Part shown: in pieces, positions 26,073-63,654 of the stretch
Position numbering within the stretch: position 1 is the first letter of the stretch
How the letters are laid out: each line of letters begins with the position of its first letter
NCBI RefSeq assembly: GCF_030867095.1
Contig: NC_081828.1
Span: forward strand, 2,185,001-2,249,000
Source of the DNA: Alligator mississippiensis
Taxonomy: Eukaryota > Chordata > Crocodylia > Alligatoridae
Reading direction: 5' to 3'
Length of the DNA: 64,000 nt
Notes under the pieces: model-generated
Databases searched by the model: none
What the model was told of the DNA's origin: nothing
Seen by the model: only the letters and a program-made list of their open reading frames with translations
Made by a program: the position numbers and the translations under genes

Positions 26073-27640
26073 TCGTTTTTTCACAGTTTCATAGTTGGTC
26101 GGGTCAGAAGAGACCTGAGCAGATCATCTAGTCCGACCCCCTGCCATGGCAGGAAAGAGCACTGGGGTAAAACAACCCCAGCCAGATGTTCGTCCAACCT
26201 CCTTTTAAAGACCCCCAGGGTAGGAGCCAGCACCACTTCTCTTGGAAGTTGGTTCCAGATCCTAGCCGCTCTGACAGTGAAGTAGCGCCTCCTGATATCT
26301 AGCCTGAATCTGCTCTCTGCCAGCTTGTGTCCATTGTTTCTTGTCACTCCTGGTAGTGCTCGAGGGGACAGGGACCCCCCAATGCCTGCTGGTCCCCTCT
26401 GACTAGTTTGTAACAGGCCACCAGATCCCCCTCAGCCTTCTCTTGTGGAGGCTGAACAGGTTCAGGTCCCATAGCCTCTCCTCGTAGGGCCTGCCCTGCT
26501 GCCCCCTGACCATGCTGGTGGCCTCCTCTGGACCCTCTCCACGCTGTCCACATCCCTCCTGAAGTGCGGTGCCCGGAACTGGACGCAGTACTCCAGCTGT
26601 GGCCTGACCAGTGCCGCATAGAGGGGGAGGATCACCTCCTTGGACCCGCTTGAGATGCACCTGTGGATGCACGACAAGGTGCGGTTGGCCTTCCTGACCG
26701 CGTCCCCACACTGTTGGCCCATGTTCATTTTGGCATCAATAATGACTCCAAGATCCTGTTCTGCCTCTGCACTGACGAGAAGGGAGTTCCCCAGCCTGTA
26801 GGTGTGCTGCTGGCTCTTCCTCCCCAGGTGCAGCACCTTGCACTTGTCAGTGTTGAAACCCATCCTGTTCTCACCCACCCACCCCTGTAACCTGTCCAGG
26901 TCTGATTGCAGCCTATTCCTCCCTTCTAGCGCGCCCACTTCCCCCACATCTTAGTGTCATCTGCGAATTTAAACAGCGTGCTTTCCACCCCCTCATCCAA
27001 GTCGCTGATGAAGATGTTGAACATTGCGGGCCCGAGGACCGAGCCCTGGGGGACCTCACTGCCCACATCCCTCCAGCTCGAATAAGACCCGTCCACCACC
27101 ATCTGGGTGCAGCCCTCCAGCCAGTTAGCAACCCATCTGACCGTGTAGGCATCAACACCACTGTCTCCTAGTTTCTTACTGAGAAGGGGTGAGAGACAGT
27201 GCTGAAGGCCTTCCTGAAGTCCAGAAAGACTATATCCACTGCAACACCTGCATCCAAGGACTTGGTGACCTGGTTGTAGAAGGCCACCAGGTTGGTCTGA
27301 CAAGACCTGACCCTAATGAACCCATGCGGGTTGCCCCTGAGCATCACCTCCCCTGCCAGCCCCTCGCGGACGTGCGCCAGGATAATTATTTCGAAAAGCT
27401 TCCCCAGGACCGAGGTAAGACTCACTTGCCTAGTTTCCTGGGTCCTCCTTTCCTCCCTTTTTTTTGAAGATGGGGACCACATTGGCCCTTTTCCAGTCCT
27501 CCGGCACATCGCCCAAGCGCCATGAGTGCTTGTAGAGTTGTGCCAGAGGTCCTGCAATGACCCAGGAGAGGTCCCGCTGATGCCAGGAGAGGTTTGACAG
27601 GGGACAGATCCTGCAAGACGTGCCCCATCATATCCTTTCT
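26073..27640 (-). mobile_element. CR1 LINE fragment, 5'-truncated, several frameshifts
   Basis: Minus-strand CR1 whose 3' terminus (GGTCGGACTAGATGATCTGC, tail AACTATGAAACTGTGAAA) is at the left. The reverse transcriptase is split over at least four frames: 27168-27557, 26926-27303, 26462-26947 and 26081-26347. It keeps FADDTKMWG and [12 protein letters not shown]. It is older than the copy at 6327. Confidence 0.9.
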
Positions 27641-27689
27641 CTCTAAAGCATCTCCTCTTTGCTACAGTCAGAGCCAGGATGCTGGATTA

Positions 27690-28290
27690 GATGGGTGATT
27701 GGCCTTAAAAATCTCCAAGGATGGAGACTGCGCCATCTCTCTGGGGAGCCTGCTCCAGTGTTTCACCACCCTCCTTGTGAGAGTTTTTCCTACTATCCAA
27801 CCTCAACTTCCCTTGCTGCAGCTTGAGCCCATTGCTCCTTGTCCTGCCGTCTGCCCCCACTGAGACCAGCCCAGCTCCAGCCTCTTTGCAGCCCCCCTGC
27901 AGAGAGGTGAAGGCTGCTATTCAATCCCCCTCGGGCTTCTCTTCTCCAGACTAAATCAGCCCAGTTCCCTCAGCCTCCCCTCACTGGTCATGCCCCCAGC
28001 CCCACAACCATTTTCATTGCCCTTCACTGGACTCTTTCCATGTGTCCACATCCTTTCTGGAGTGGGGGCCACAACTGGACACGGGACTCCAGATGCGGCC
28101 TCCCCAGTGCCATATAACCCCGTCCTTCAATCTGCTGGCAGCGCTCCTACCAATGCAGCCCAGGACGCCATTTGTCTTCTTTGCACCAAGGGCACACTGC
28201 TGGCTCCTGTTCAGCTTCTTGTCCCCTGTCCCCCCAGGTCCTTGTCTGCAGCACTGCTGCCCAGCCTGTTAGTCCCCTGCCTGCACGGTG
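27690..28290 (-). mobile_element. CR1 LINE fragment
   Basis: Same subfamily and orientation as 1-620. It begins within AAATCTCCAAGGATGGAGAC and runs past GCCACAACTGGACACGGGAC. Confidence 0.8.
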
Positions 28291-29450
28291 CAATGGATAA
28301 TATAAAGAAACCAAACTTGCTGTTGGGTTTCAGTTTGCACAGATAAGACACAGGACTAAAACTTAGATTTGGGAAGGCCGCAGTCTCCCTCAAGCTCTTC
28401 TTCTCCCCTGGACAATGAGATTGATGATCTAGGCCAGGGCTAGGACACGACACACTCACTCAACGGTGAAGAGACCTTTCCACCAGGACCCAAGGCCCCT
28501 TGCAAAGAGCCTCAGCTCCTCTCCTGGCCGTGGCAGGCACCGCTCACCCCCCGAGCCTCGCTCAGTTTGCTGCCCAGACTTGCAGGGGTCCAAAAGGTGG
28601 GTGCATCCACGTTTCCCCCCCGGCCAGGGATGGGCTTCTCTGGGGCTCAACCACTGCTCCCCTCCGAAGTCCTCCCTGCAAAGCCAGGCGCGAGGGCAGG
28701 TCTGAGCTGGGGGCAGCTGCACCACCGCGGCTGCCCCATTCACCCCACAGCGCTGCTCCGTGCCTTGCAACGGCCGTTACAGCCGCCTCCGTGCTGTCCT
28801 CACTTGTGCAGCTTTCACCTCTTCAGCTTCACTCAGATGCCCCGTTGCTGCCTCCCCCCTTCTCAGCAGCACTCTACCCATTGCTCGGACACTGACCCCC
28901 GTGGGCTGCTGCCTTGCACCTGCTTCTGTGCTGGGAAGAGTTAGCAGCACAAGATGCGAGGAGAAGTCTAGGCTGCGAGGAAGGCATCTCGTTTTCTCCC
29001 CTGGGGCGGGCCACCTTCTCCCAACCTCTCTGGCCCGCTCTTCCTGTCCACATGGCTCTACAGCTCGGGCAGCCCCTCAATGCACTCGCTGCTCAGCAGG
29101 GATCCTCAGCTTCTAATATCGCACCTTCAAAAGATCACTGCACTTGAACCAAACTGCCCCAACTCCCCAAGGGTCTGGCCAGCTCAGCCACCGAGCAGGC
29201 AAGCCTCCCGTGCCAGCTTTACAGGGTTTCCCCATTGCTCTCCCCCTGCAAGGTGCCGCCTCACTTGAGTCCCAGCTTCAGCAGCTCATCCAACAGCTGC
29301 AAACCGCCCCTGGTACTTCACAGCTGTTCCCTGCCCTGCCTGCTCAGGACCAGGACGAGCAGCAGAGAGAAATCACATCCACCTGTTGCAGGAGGGGAAG
29401 GGAACAGAACTGAGCTTGGGCTTTGGTCATGCATGGCTTTGGAAGGGCTG
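28290..29450. other. Intergenic, no gene seen
   Basis: GC-rich non-coding sequence with no recognised element. Confidence 0.5.
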
Positions 29451-29454
29451 CGGT

Positions 29455-29912
29455 CAGCTCTGGGGGGTTTGCACAATCATTACACGGCTACGGTTAGCTC
29501 TGGGGTGTTTGCACCATTACAAGGCTATGGTCAGCCCTGGGGTGTTTGCACCATTACAAAGCTACAGTGAGCCCAGGGGTGTTTGCACCACCATTACAAG
29601 GTTACAGTTAGCCCTGGGGTGTTTGCACCATTTCAAGACTACAGGCAGCCCTGGGGTGTTTGCACCACCATTACAAGGCTACAGTCAGCCCTGGGGTGTT
29701 TGCACCACCATTACATGGCTACGGTTAGCCCTGTGGTGTTTGCACCACCATTACATGGCTACGGTTAGCCCCAGGGTGTTTGCACCACTATTACAAGACT
29801 AGTCAGCCCTGTGGCGTTTGCACAACCATTACACAGCTATGGTTAGCCCTAGGGTGTTTGCACAACCATTACAAGACTACAGTCAGCCCTGGGGTGTTTG
29901 CACAACCAGAAG
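29455..29912. repeat. About 40-bp minisatellite, 12 units
   Basis: Twelve imperfect copies of a 39-42 bp unit with core GCCCTGGGGTGTTTGCACCA and a variable ATTACAAGGCTAC segment. Confidence 0.93.
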
Positions 29913-31700
29913 AAGGAAGCAGTAAAGCTGAGCACTGGAGGGGGTCTGCTATCATTAGCACAGCCTCCAACCCCTGACAACAAGGAGGAGAAAGTCCTTT
30001 GCTAAGAATTCAGCACCACCTCTTGCAACCCTGAGTGGGGCTGAACACCCACACCTGCACTGAGGCCTAGGGCTAGCACCTATGGATACACTTCTGCCCC
30101 AGCCTCAGGAGCCAGAAGACAATGCACTGTAAGGCCAGAGACCCCAAGGGAAGAAGCCTGTCCCCTTCAAAGTGGAGATAAACAAGTACAAAGGACCTTG
30201 GAGGGTTTAATGAAGCAGTGCAGCTATGGAGGGAGTAAGGGACCCTGCCCTGAGCTTAAAGCCCATTTCCACCCCAAGGTGCTTCCAGGACCCTGGGCAA
30301 GAAGTCCAAGCAATAACAGCCCAGACTGAGAGCAGCTGCAGGCGGCATGTTCAGACCTGAGCCCGGGCAGCGGGGAGTAAGAGCCACGCTGCATGAAGGC
30401 GTCTCAACCCAAAAGCAGAAACTTCAGCCTCGTCCAGGCAGGCACGTCAGGTCGATGGGCCATGAAACGACACTGGCGGGAAGAACAAGATGAACGGGGC
30501 CATAAAACAGTTTTGGACAGAACGCTATTCCTCCCTCAAAGAGGAGGCATTTCATGTTTGCAGGACGAGACAAGCACCACCAAGCCCCGGGCTGCAGCTC
30601 GGCCGTTTCCTAGCTTGGTGGTGGCTCCAGAGCTGCGCTTCTGGGTTGAAGGCAGCCCAGCTCCTGTGACAGACACCCAGAAACGCCCCACAGGTGAGAA
30701 CCCCAACCTGGCTCCCTTTGCCCCCCACTGTCCAGTACCTCCTCATGCTGACCCCCTGGAGCTCACAGTGCTTTACACAAATGCCTGGATTCGGCTGTAA
30801 CCTCCCTGCAAGAGCACAGGAAGCGCTGGACCCGCTCAGCGACGGGCACAGAGCCCAGGAGTCCTGAATCCCGCACTCCTGCCACGACCCCACAAGACAG
30901 CTGCTTGTGCCTTGCTGTACACCACGTCGCACGACCTTCCTGCCCTCAACTACAGTGCTGCACGCTCCCCTCGGCACCCCCACGGCCCAGGCATCGCAGA
31001 CCCCGTGCAGAGGGTGTGCTTCCCATCTCCGCATGAGCAAGAAGGTGAAATCAGCTTGCAGTTGGGTGTGAAAGTGCAACAGCTATTCCAGATTTGCTCT
31101 GTGCTGACACATCTCAGCTGGGGAACGCAGGGCTCAAGTGGCACCTGGTGGCCACCGCCATTCACGACAGAGCCCTGCAAGGGCAACCTAAACTCCAAAA
31201 TCTTCTGCACGTGGAAAGGGGTTAAAACCTGGCAGGAGCAAATTTGAGATCAAAATATGAGGTTACATTCGCTACTTTAGGACCTCCTGCAGCTTCAAGA
31301 CATAGCTTGTCACTTCCTGTCCGAAACAGCATGAAAGCTTGCAGAAATAGGTATTTTTTTTTTTTTTTTTTACAATTTCTTAGTTGGTCTAATAAAAGAG
31401 CTCTAGAGTTTTGCATTTCTAAACAGCATGCAGCTTTGTGGGCAGCTCTTAAACGGCTTCATCCCAGAGACGGCCGAATTTCAGAGGTGGGGACAGCAAC
31501 GGGAGTGGGGAAGGGGGGATCTGAACACCTGGAGATGAAACAGAGCGGGGGGTCTCGGCTAGAAACAACCCGTCCAGGTGCTTGGGAGTTTCCAACACCC
31601 AGTTACGTGGTCCGAGCGAGGACAAGACGTCTTCCTTCCTGCTGTCAACCCAAAGACCCAAACAGCAGGATTTTGTCTGGTTCTGATTAGGACCAGACCT
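29913..31700. other. Intergenic between the minisatellite and HECTD3 copy A
   Basis: Non-coding. A run of 18 T lies at 31354-31371. It is followed by TTAGTTGGTCTAATAAAAGA, similar to the end of the Penelope-like remnants at 45.5 and 51.2 kb, so a short old fragment may be present. No gene seen. Confidence 0.45.
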
Positions 31701-31712
31701 CCACACGACACG

Positions 31713-31718
31713 TTTATT
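31713..31718 (-). terminator. HECTD3: HECTD3 copy A poly(A) signal
   Basis: AATAAA on the minus strand, about 105 bp after the stop codon at 31824. The homologous signal sits at about the same distance in copy B, which supports it. Confidence 0.75.
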
Positions 31719-31823
31719 ATATTTCTATGTATATGTATGTACACATTCAAGGGGGTGGGAGTGCTCTTTGCACCAGGCCACTGAGTCGGAAAACCCTCAC
31801 AGTCAGGAACGACGGTAACGACA

Positions 31824-50342
<18,519 letters not shown>

Positions 50343-50560
50343 CCTCCCGCACCACCGACCCGCTCCGCCTCCCCGGGTGCGGCTCCGCCTCGTGGGCGCG
50401 GCCCCGGGCTGGCTGCGGGCCGCCGCGGGGCTGGGGCTGGGGCCGGGGCCGGGGCCGGCGCGGACCGGATGCCGCACGTGCTACAATGTATCCCGGCGGG
50501 AAGCGGCACCGCCCCTGCGCTCTGCGCCTGCGCGCCCGCCCCTCGCGGAGAGCCGGCCGC
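50343..50560 (-). promoter_or_regulatory. HECTD3: HECTD3 copy A CpG promoter
   Basis: CpG-rich, TATA-less sequence directly upstream of the copy A start codon. It contains an NRF1-like TGCGCCTGCGCG (50523-50534), an adjacent SP1-like CCCGCCCCT, and an E-box CACGTG near 50475. Only the first 90 or so bases above the ATG have a recognisable counterpart in copy B; the NRF1/SP1 block does not. Confidence 0.6.
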
Positions 50561-50585
50561 AGCCGCGCAGCCACAGCCTCCCCGC

Positions 50586-50995
50586 AGGTTTGGGGCACAA
50601 ACATTAAAGACACGCGGGCTCGGAAGGGCTCCGCGCGCAAAAGCTGCCCAAGAGCAATTCTGGGCACAAACATGGACAAGGAGAGGTCAGAGGGGCGCCC
50701 GGGGAAGGGGCTGTGCCCAGAGCCGGCCACCAGCACGGTGCGGGCACGGGTTTGAAGCACAGACATGGGGTAAGAAAGAGGGCAGGGGGGCGCCCTGCCC
50801 CAAAGCTGGGCAAGAACAATTTTGGCCACAAACATTAAAAACCAGATCGGAAGAGAGCCTGGAGAAGGGTTTGTGCCGGGCCGGCGGGCAAGAACACGGT
50901 TGCGGCAGTGCTGGGCGGGCAGGGCCACCCTTGGGCAGGGGCCGGGCAAGGGGGTTGCGCCCCAGAGCTGCCCAAGAACAATTTCCCCAAGTACT
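50586..50995. repeat. Degenerate GC-rich tandem repeat upstream of HECTD3 copy A
   Basis: Recurring blocks GGGCACAAACAT (50593, 50664), GCCACAAACATTAAA (50824) and CCCAAGAGCAATT / GCAAGAACAATTTT / CCCAAGAACAATTTC. Spacing is irregular, at roughly 70-160 bp. It lies between copy A and UROD. Confidence 0.6.
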
Positions 50996-51104
50996 GAGTT
51001 GCTCAGCCATCTACGCAAAGATCCTGGCGTGCCCGTGCCCCCGCGCCAGCCCCCGAACCGGCCGGACCGCGCGCACCCCGCGCCTGCCGGGGTAAGAAGT
51101 GCGG

Positions 51105-51360
51105 ACTCTAGGGCTCTTGGTTCGGGGCGACACCTTTTATCAGACCGGCTAAAAAACACACCTCCACAAACAGATCTTTTCCTGCAAGCTTTCGGGCACA
51201 CGCGCCCTTCCTCGGGCTCAGGTGGTAAAAAGTCCCCGTGGGTAGACAATAAACTTGACCGTTGCGGGGAGGAAGCTGAAGGTGGAAGGCAGACAGGGTT
51301 ATTTGGGTAAGTGTGATGTTTTATGAGACCAGCTAAATCATTGGGAAATTGTTCTTGGCC
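51105..51360. mobile_element. Penelope-like remnant between HECTD3 copy A and UROD
   Basis: Contains CCTTTTATCAGACCGGCTAA, GCAAGCTTTCGGGCACACGC and a second part ATGAGACCAGCTAAATCATT. On the minus strand GGGCGCGTGTGCCCGAAAGC resembles stem II and the GAAA of a hammerhead ribozyme, which Penelope-like elements are known to carry. Degenerate. Confidence 0.45.
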
Positions 51361-51844
51361 GGCTTCCGGGCGCGCTGTTCCTGGGGGAACGCGGCGTTTG
51401 GGGCTGGGCCTGCAGGGCCGGGCCGCCAGCCCGCAGCGCCGGGAGACGCGTGGGAGAGCAGCCCCCGGCCCCTGCTCCGAGCCCCGAGTGGTGCCAGCGT
51501 CCCAGTGAGCTGCTGGGGCGGCAGGAGGCTGGAATCGGCTCCTTCTTCCCCGATCCCTTTTCACAGCAACTCCTTCCGCCCTCCGGCGCCGACGAGCTGG
51601 ACGCGGCATCCAAGCCCTGTCCCGACTAAGCAGAAAGACCCAACAGCGGGTCACAAATCAAGTCGGCTGCGGGGAATCAAGGGCTGGGCTGGGCTGGGCT
51701 GGCAGGGCGGATTCCTCCTCCGGCACCACACCGCCCTTCGCCTTGCGCAGTCACGGGCGAGGGGAGCGGGGCCGGGCCCGAGGCCCTGGGACCGGTAAGC
51801 ACTGGCTGAGGCTGCGGGGCGGGCCTGTCGAGACCCCCAGCCTT

Positions 51845-51955
51845 CTCCAGTTTAAAAACAATCCCCAATTTTCAGGTTAAAACCCCAAAGCCACATTTTC
51901 CCATGATTAAAATGAAACACCACACGTGCACACAGAGTCTGGTGTTTCATGTCGG
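51845..51955. mobile_element. Partial MITE-like element
   Basis: One arm of the 43575-45335 family (ACAATCCCCAATTTTCAGG, GCCACATTTTCCCATGATTA) and only the start of the other (TGGTGTTTCATG). Confidence 0.65.
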
Positions 51956-52249
51956 ACCAGCCCCTGAGTGGCTTTGGGGCAGGTTGCAGGAGACGGGGGT
52001 GACTGCTCTGCTGCATGCCCTGCTTGCCTGGGCTCGCAGCGCTTGCTGCAGGGAGAGGGACAGGGCTGCACGGCCTCGCTCTGCTGGCTGAGCCCCCGCG
52101 CACTCGCTGCACCTCAGCCCCGCACGCGCGCCACCCTCCTTTCCCTTCCCTTCTTTGTGCGGCGCCGCTACACCGTGCTTTACGGTAACCTCCGCTCGGC
52201 TCAGGCGGCGCGAGGCCACCCTGCTCCCAGCGCGGGGTCCTACAGGCAC

Positions 52250-52375
52250 TGTGTTAGGCAGCTAAAGCGAACCCGGAAGTAGCGGGTAGGCCCCGCCTGG
52301 GGGGGCGTGGCCTGGCGCCAAGATGGCGGCGCCCATGGTGCGCATGGGGGCGTGAGCAGCGCAGAGCGCGGGAGC
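52250..52375 (+). promoter_or_regulatory. UROD: UROD CpG promoter with ETS-, GC-box- and YY1-like sites
   Basis: TATA-less GC-rich sequence just before the UROD start. An ETS-like CCCGGAAGT lies at 52272-52280, a GC box near 52301, and a YY1-like CAAGATGGCGGC at 52319-52330. YY1 elements of this form usually sit at or just after the transcription start, so the start is probably close to 52310-52325 (inference). This arrangement is typical of housekeeping genes. Confidence 0.65.
52323..52355 (+). promoter_or_regulatory. Upstream ORF of UROD, 10 codons
   Basis: ATG at 52323 inside the YY1-like element opens a frame reading MAAPMVRMGA and stops with TGA at 52353-52355, 20 bp before the UROD ATG. 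Three ATGs share the frame. If transcription starts upstream of 52323 this uORF would precede UROD on the mRNA and could lower its translation; if it starts just downstream, only the later in-frame ATGs would be included. Confidence 0.6.
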
Positions 52376-57183
<4,808 letters not shown>

Positions 57184-57313
57184 CCCTGCCTGGCCACGGG
57201 CCCCGACACCACCCCAGGGCCACCATGCCTGGGGGAAGACCAGCGGGACCAAAACCCCTCCCGGCTCCCCCAGTTGGACCACAGCAGCAGGGGCCGGGTC
57301 GTATCAGCTCAGC

Positions 57314-57319
57314 ATTAAA
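57314..57319 (+). terminator. UROD: UROD poly(A) signal
   Basis: ATTAAA lies 131 bp after the UROD stop codon and is followed by a GT-rich stretch (TGATGATGTGGTC), as expected of a cleavage region. This gives UROD a short 3' UTR of roughly 150 bp. Confidence 0.75.
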
Positions 57320-57329
57320 TCTGATCGTG

Positions 57330-59515
57330 ATGATGTGGTCTTCCCTCCTCTTCTCTGGGGGGTTGTGAGCAGGGTGCACCTGGTGCTCCCTTGCACACTA
57401 AGTTAAGGCAGGGGCCTGAGCTCACCCTGGCATAGGCACCACCACCTCCCACAGCTGCCAGTGTCTGAACACCTGGGCCCACGAGAGGACAGGGGAAGCT
57501 GAGCTCCAGGTGGGCAGATGCTGGCATGAGGGCACCGTTGTGCTGCTGCCAGCTCTGCTGCACAGCCATAGTAGGTCACAAAAGCCCCACGCTGCCTCTC
57601 TCTGCCACCAGAGCCGGTGCCAGCTTCCCCAGGGCAGTGCTTGCAAAGCCATCCACAGGCCCCTGTGCCCTGTTGGAGCTGCAGCTCAGGGGCGGGTGGA
57701 GATGGGATCCTGCCTTGTGCCCAGAGCAGACTGGATGCACGCGATGTTCCCCCAAGTGCTAGGGTCTGGGTCCAGGCCAGATAAACGGGATGTGCCTGGA
57801 GCTGTCGTGCTCCCAGTGATTCCCATAAGCCAAACGCAGGCAGCAGGGCCCAGATGGAAAAGGAGGGGAGCTGCTCCTGTGCTGGAGCCTGGCACGCAGA
57901 CCCTGTGCTGGCTGGTAGCAGCTGCCACATGCTCCCAGGGCCTGGGAAGAGGGCAGGGGCCCTGGCGGAGCAAGCTGGCTGCAGAAAGCAGTGCCCATGC
58001 CCAGGCTTCCCTGCAGCGGGTTGGGGGAGCTGGCTCATGGCTCAGACCAGACCCATCCTGGCCAAGCTAGCTGGACCCCAAGATAGCTGGCAGGAGCTCG
58101 TACAAGGGAAGCCTCTCAGGCTACCAGCCAGGCGGGGAGGCACGATCTGTGCCTGGGGTTTCCCAGGGGGGGACCTGGAGCCAGGCCAAGAGGAGGGTCC
58201 TGTCTGCTTCCAAAAAATGCCGCTTGGCTGCCTTCTGGGCCTGGGCAAGGGGCTCTTCCTGGGTCTCCAGATGCCTGGGTTCAGGTGCCATCGCAGGCCT
58301 CGTGAGCTTTGAGTTCCAATCTGGGAGCTGAGTGAGGACGCCATCCCTCCCCCGGTCTCCGGTCACTGGCACCGTGGGCACCTGCCCACCCCAGAGCACC
58401 GACTCGGCACTGCCGGCCTGAGTCTGCCAGCAGCCTGGGCCCACAGCGCAGGGAGGCGAGACCGTGCTGTGCCTCGTCGTGGGGGGCTCACCTGCAGCTC
58501 AACCCCTGCAGTGCCTGTGGCCCCCACCACATTAAAGGATGGGGCCATGGGACTCCCCACGTGGTACCGGGGTCCCCTTGTGCTGCCCCTGCCTGACCAC
58601 CCTGGACCCCTGCCCCCCACGGTGGGTTATCCTGTGGCCCAGGGGGCTTCACCTGGGCAAGAGCGGAGGTCTGTCCGGTCGCCACTTCCAGCATCCTGAA
58701 ACCACGACAGGGTCCGTGGGGAGCGCAAAGCAGCGGGGCCGTTGCTGGCAGCAGAGATGCTGCTGTTCCCCAGGATCCCAGGCCCGGTCCTCCCCTTCCC
58801 CTGGGGCCTGCTTGGCTCGAGCGGACAGAGCGCTGCCCACAGGCTCTCCCTCCCCTCTGGTTATGGGTGGACTTCAGGGCCTGATCCTGGGAGAGGCTGA
58901 GCGCTTCCTGCTCCCTGGCTGCTGGCTCAGGATCAGGCCCACAAAGACGCAGCCAAAAGACGCCTGCTGTGGACGCTGGTCCTAGCCCAGAACCTGTGTT
59001 CGACTGGCCGTGACCCATCGCCACAACAAGGACTTGGGCTGGGTCCTGCACAAGCGGCCAGCTGTGTCCAGGATCGGGGATCCTGGCCTGGCCCCGAGCA
59101 CCCAGGAAAGCTGCACCCAACCCAGCTCGGGTGTTGCTGCTCCCTGCCCCTCTTCTCCAGACCCCAGAGGCAGAGCTGGGACGTCCTTCCTCCATCGGAC
59201 ATGGGCGCCAGGCAGCGCTGCCCTTTGCGGTAGCCCGTCATGGGCACGCGAAAGGTACGAGGTGCGGGCGCAGCTACCCTGGCTTTGGCAGCACAGAAGA
59301 AAGCAGGTCCTCGTGTCCCGCCAGCACAGACACCAGCCCACCTTGCCCAGGGCGGCTTAGACGCCAACCCATGTTGCCCGGGGGCAGCTTCTCTGTCCCA
59401 CGGCGGGGCCCGCAATTCGTTCTTTTCAGACAGCGCGGCAGCCAAGCCCGGGGCCCCCAGCAAGGCTACAGGCGCCAGGGGCAGCGACAGAAACAGCAGC
59501 CACCGGTACGTGCGT
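57330..59515. other. Intergenic between UROD and ZSWIM5 3' ends
   Basis: About 2.2 kb of GC-rich non-coding sequence between convergent genes. Several frames of 150-235 codons are open on both strands but none has a recognisable protein, so I read them as compositional. Confidence 0.5.
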
Positions 59516-59524
59516 TTGTCTCCT

Positions 59525-59530
59525 TTTATT
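59525..59530 (-). terminator. Candidate poly(A) signal of ZSWIM5 (distal)
   Basis: AATAAA on the minus strand, about 1.45 kb after the ZSWIM5 stop codon. Confidence 0.4.
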
Positions 59531-60329
59531 ACGAAAGGTTCGGTCAAGAGTTGCACACAAGGGGGTGGACATAAAAGAAAGAGAAAGAAACAGACTGGTT
59601 GGAGAATGATACTTGTGCAGCGACCAACACCGCGCACAACCGGCTGCCTGTGCCCGTCGCGCAGACACCAAAAGAAAACCGAACCCGACGGTAGGTCGTT
59701 AGCCCACTTTCTCTAGCTACAAGTCACTCCCCCCCCTGCCCTCCCGACCCGTGTAGGGGTGAACACATGGGACCAGGGAACACAAAGACACGGGGAATAC
59801 AAAAAGCTGGCCTTGCTCTCCCTCCGGCCCAATCCAGTCCAAGTCACGGGGCAGCAGGAGGCGGTGGCGTGGGCCTGCCTCGCACAGGCGTGGGCATGGC
59901 TAGGAAATGAGAGGACAAAATCGAGCCCGTGGCATATTCCTGCCCCCGCCCCAACATGCATGTGCCCGCACACCTCTTGCACACACATGCACACGCGGAG
60001 AGGAAGGCCCAAATTCGAGCTTCGTGCACCCACGTCTCCTCCCGGCGGCTTGGCCCCGTGGAAGCACAACACGATGCCTCCGGCAGACGCCAGGCGAGGC
60101 GAGCGCCCGGTCTCCAGCCAGCGTCCATCTCCGCAGGATCCGAGCCCACGCCGTGTCCATGCAGAGGGGCCCGTCTGCTGGCCCGTGTGGTCCCGCTCCT
60201 CGCGCCAGGGTCCTGCATCGCTCTGCATCGGTTTCCAATTGCCGGCGTCTTCCCTCCCCCACCCTCTTGCCGCATCCAGCACCGGAGAGCCGGGGAAACC
60301 TGAGAAACGTTCGCGTGTCTCCTCCTGCT

Positions 60330-60335
60330 TTTATT
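60330..60335 (-). terminator. Candidate poly(A) signal of ZSWIM5 (proximal)
   Basis: AATAAA on the minus strand, about 640 bp after the ZSWIM5 stop codon. Confidence 0.45.
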
Positions 60336-60974
60336 GATTCTCGTTAAATTAAAAAACAAATGAAAAAAAAAAAACCGTCCTGGCCCCCGACAATTTCAAG
60401 TATCCCCCAAATAAAAGACAGAATTATAAATAATTATAACTTTACAATTTAATAATTGACACATATACTATAGTATTTACAGTATCATAAATGGTTTTTT
60501 TTCTTTTGTTACTTTTAGTAAGCAATCCCTGAGAACAGTTACTTTCATTGTTTGTTGGGGGGGGTTATTATTTTTTCCTTTCATTTCAGTATCTTCACAA
60601 ATGGGAAAAAAAAAAAGGAGTTTGCCAGTCTCCGCGAGTTGCAAAGCCGCCGCTCCCGGCACTGCCATTGGCTTTGCTCTTGCTTGTTCTTTCTTTTTCG
60701 GCGCGTCGCAGCCTCTGGGCACCGCGTCCTGCAGGAAAGAGGTATCGGGTGCCCAGGTTTGCTTTTGGTATCCACGTACGACACGCTCGGGAGTGCAGGA
60801 GGCTGAACGACAAAACGAAGCAAAACAAAAAGGATCGCTCTTCCCATGCTTGTCTTTTGGTTTATGTACCCTCGAATCCTCAGCGGATGTGAAACGGTCG
60901 AATGCAACGAGACCGGCCGGTGGGGGTTGGTGTCGTCGGCGCTGTCGTCGTCCGTCCTCGCGCCGTGCCCGTGC

Positions 60975-63640
<2,666 letters not shown>

Positions 63641-63654
63641 CCAAGTTCATTGGA

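Larger units (their letters stand above)
59520..60974 (-). other. ZSWIM5: ZSWIM5 3' untranslated region
   Basis: After the stop codon the minus strand has no extended open frame and includes a long AT-rich block (about 60340-60620) of the kind usual in conserved vertebrate 3' UTRs. Minus-strand AATAAA signals are at 60335-60330 and 59530-59525, so alternative short (about 0.65 kb) and long (about 1.45 kb) UTRs are possible. The long end is inferred only from the signal. Confidence 0.6.

Noticed and set aside
50469-51095. 208-codon plus-strand frame between HECTD3 and UROD as an extra gene
   Set aside because: It follows the degenerate GC-rich tandem repeat and has no family resemblance or splice support.
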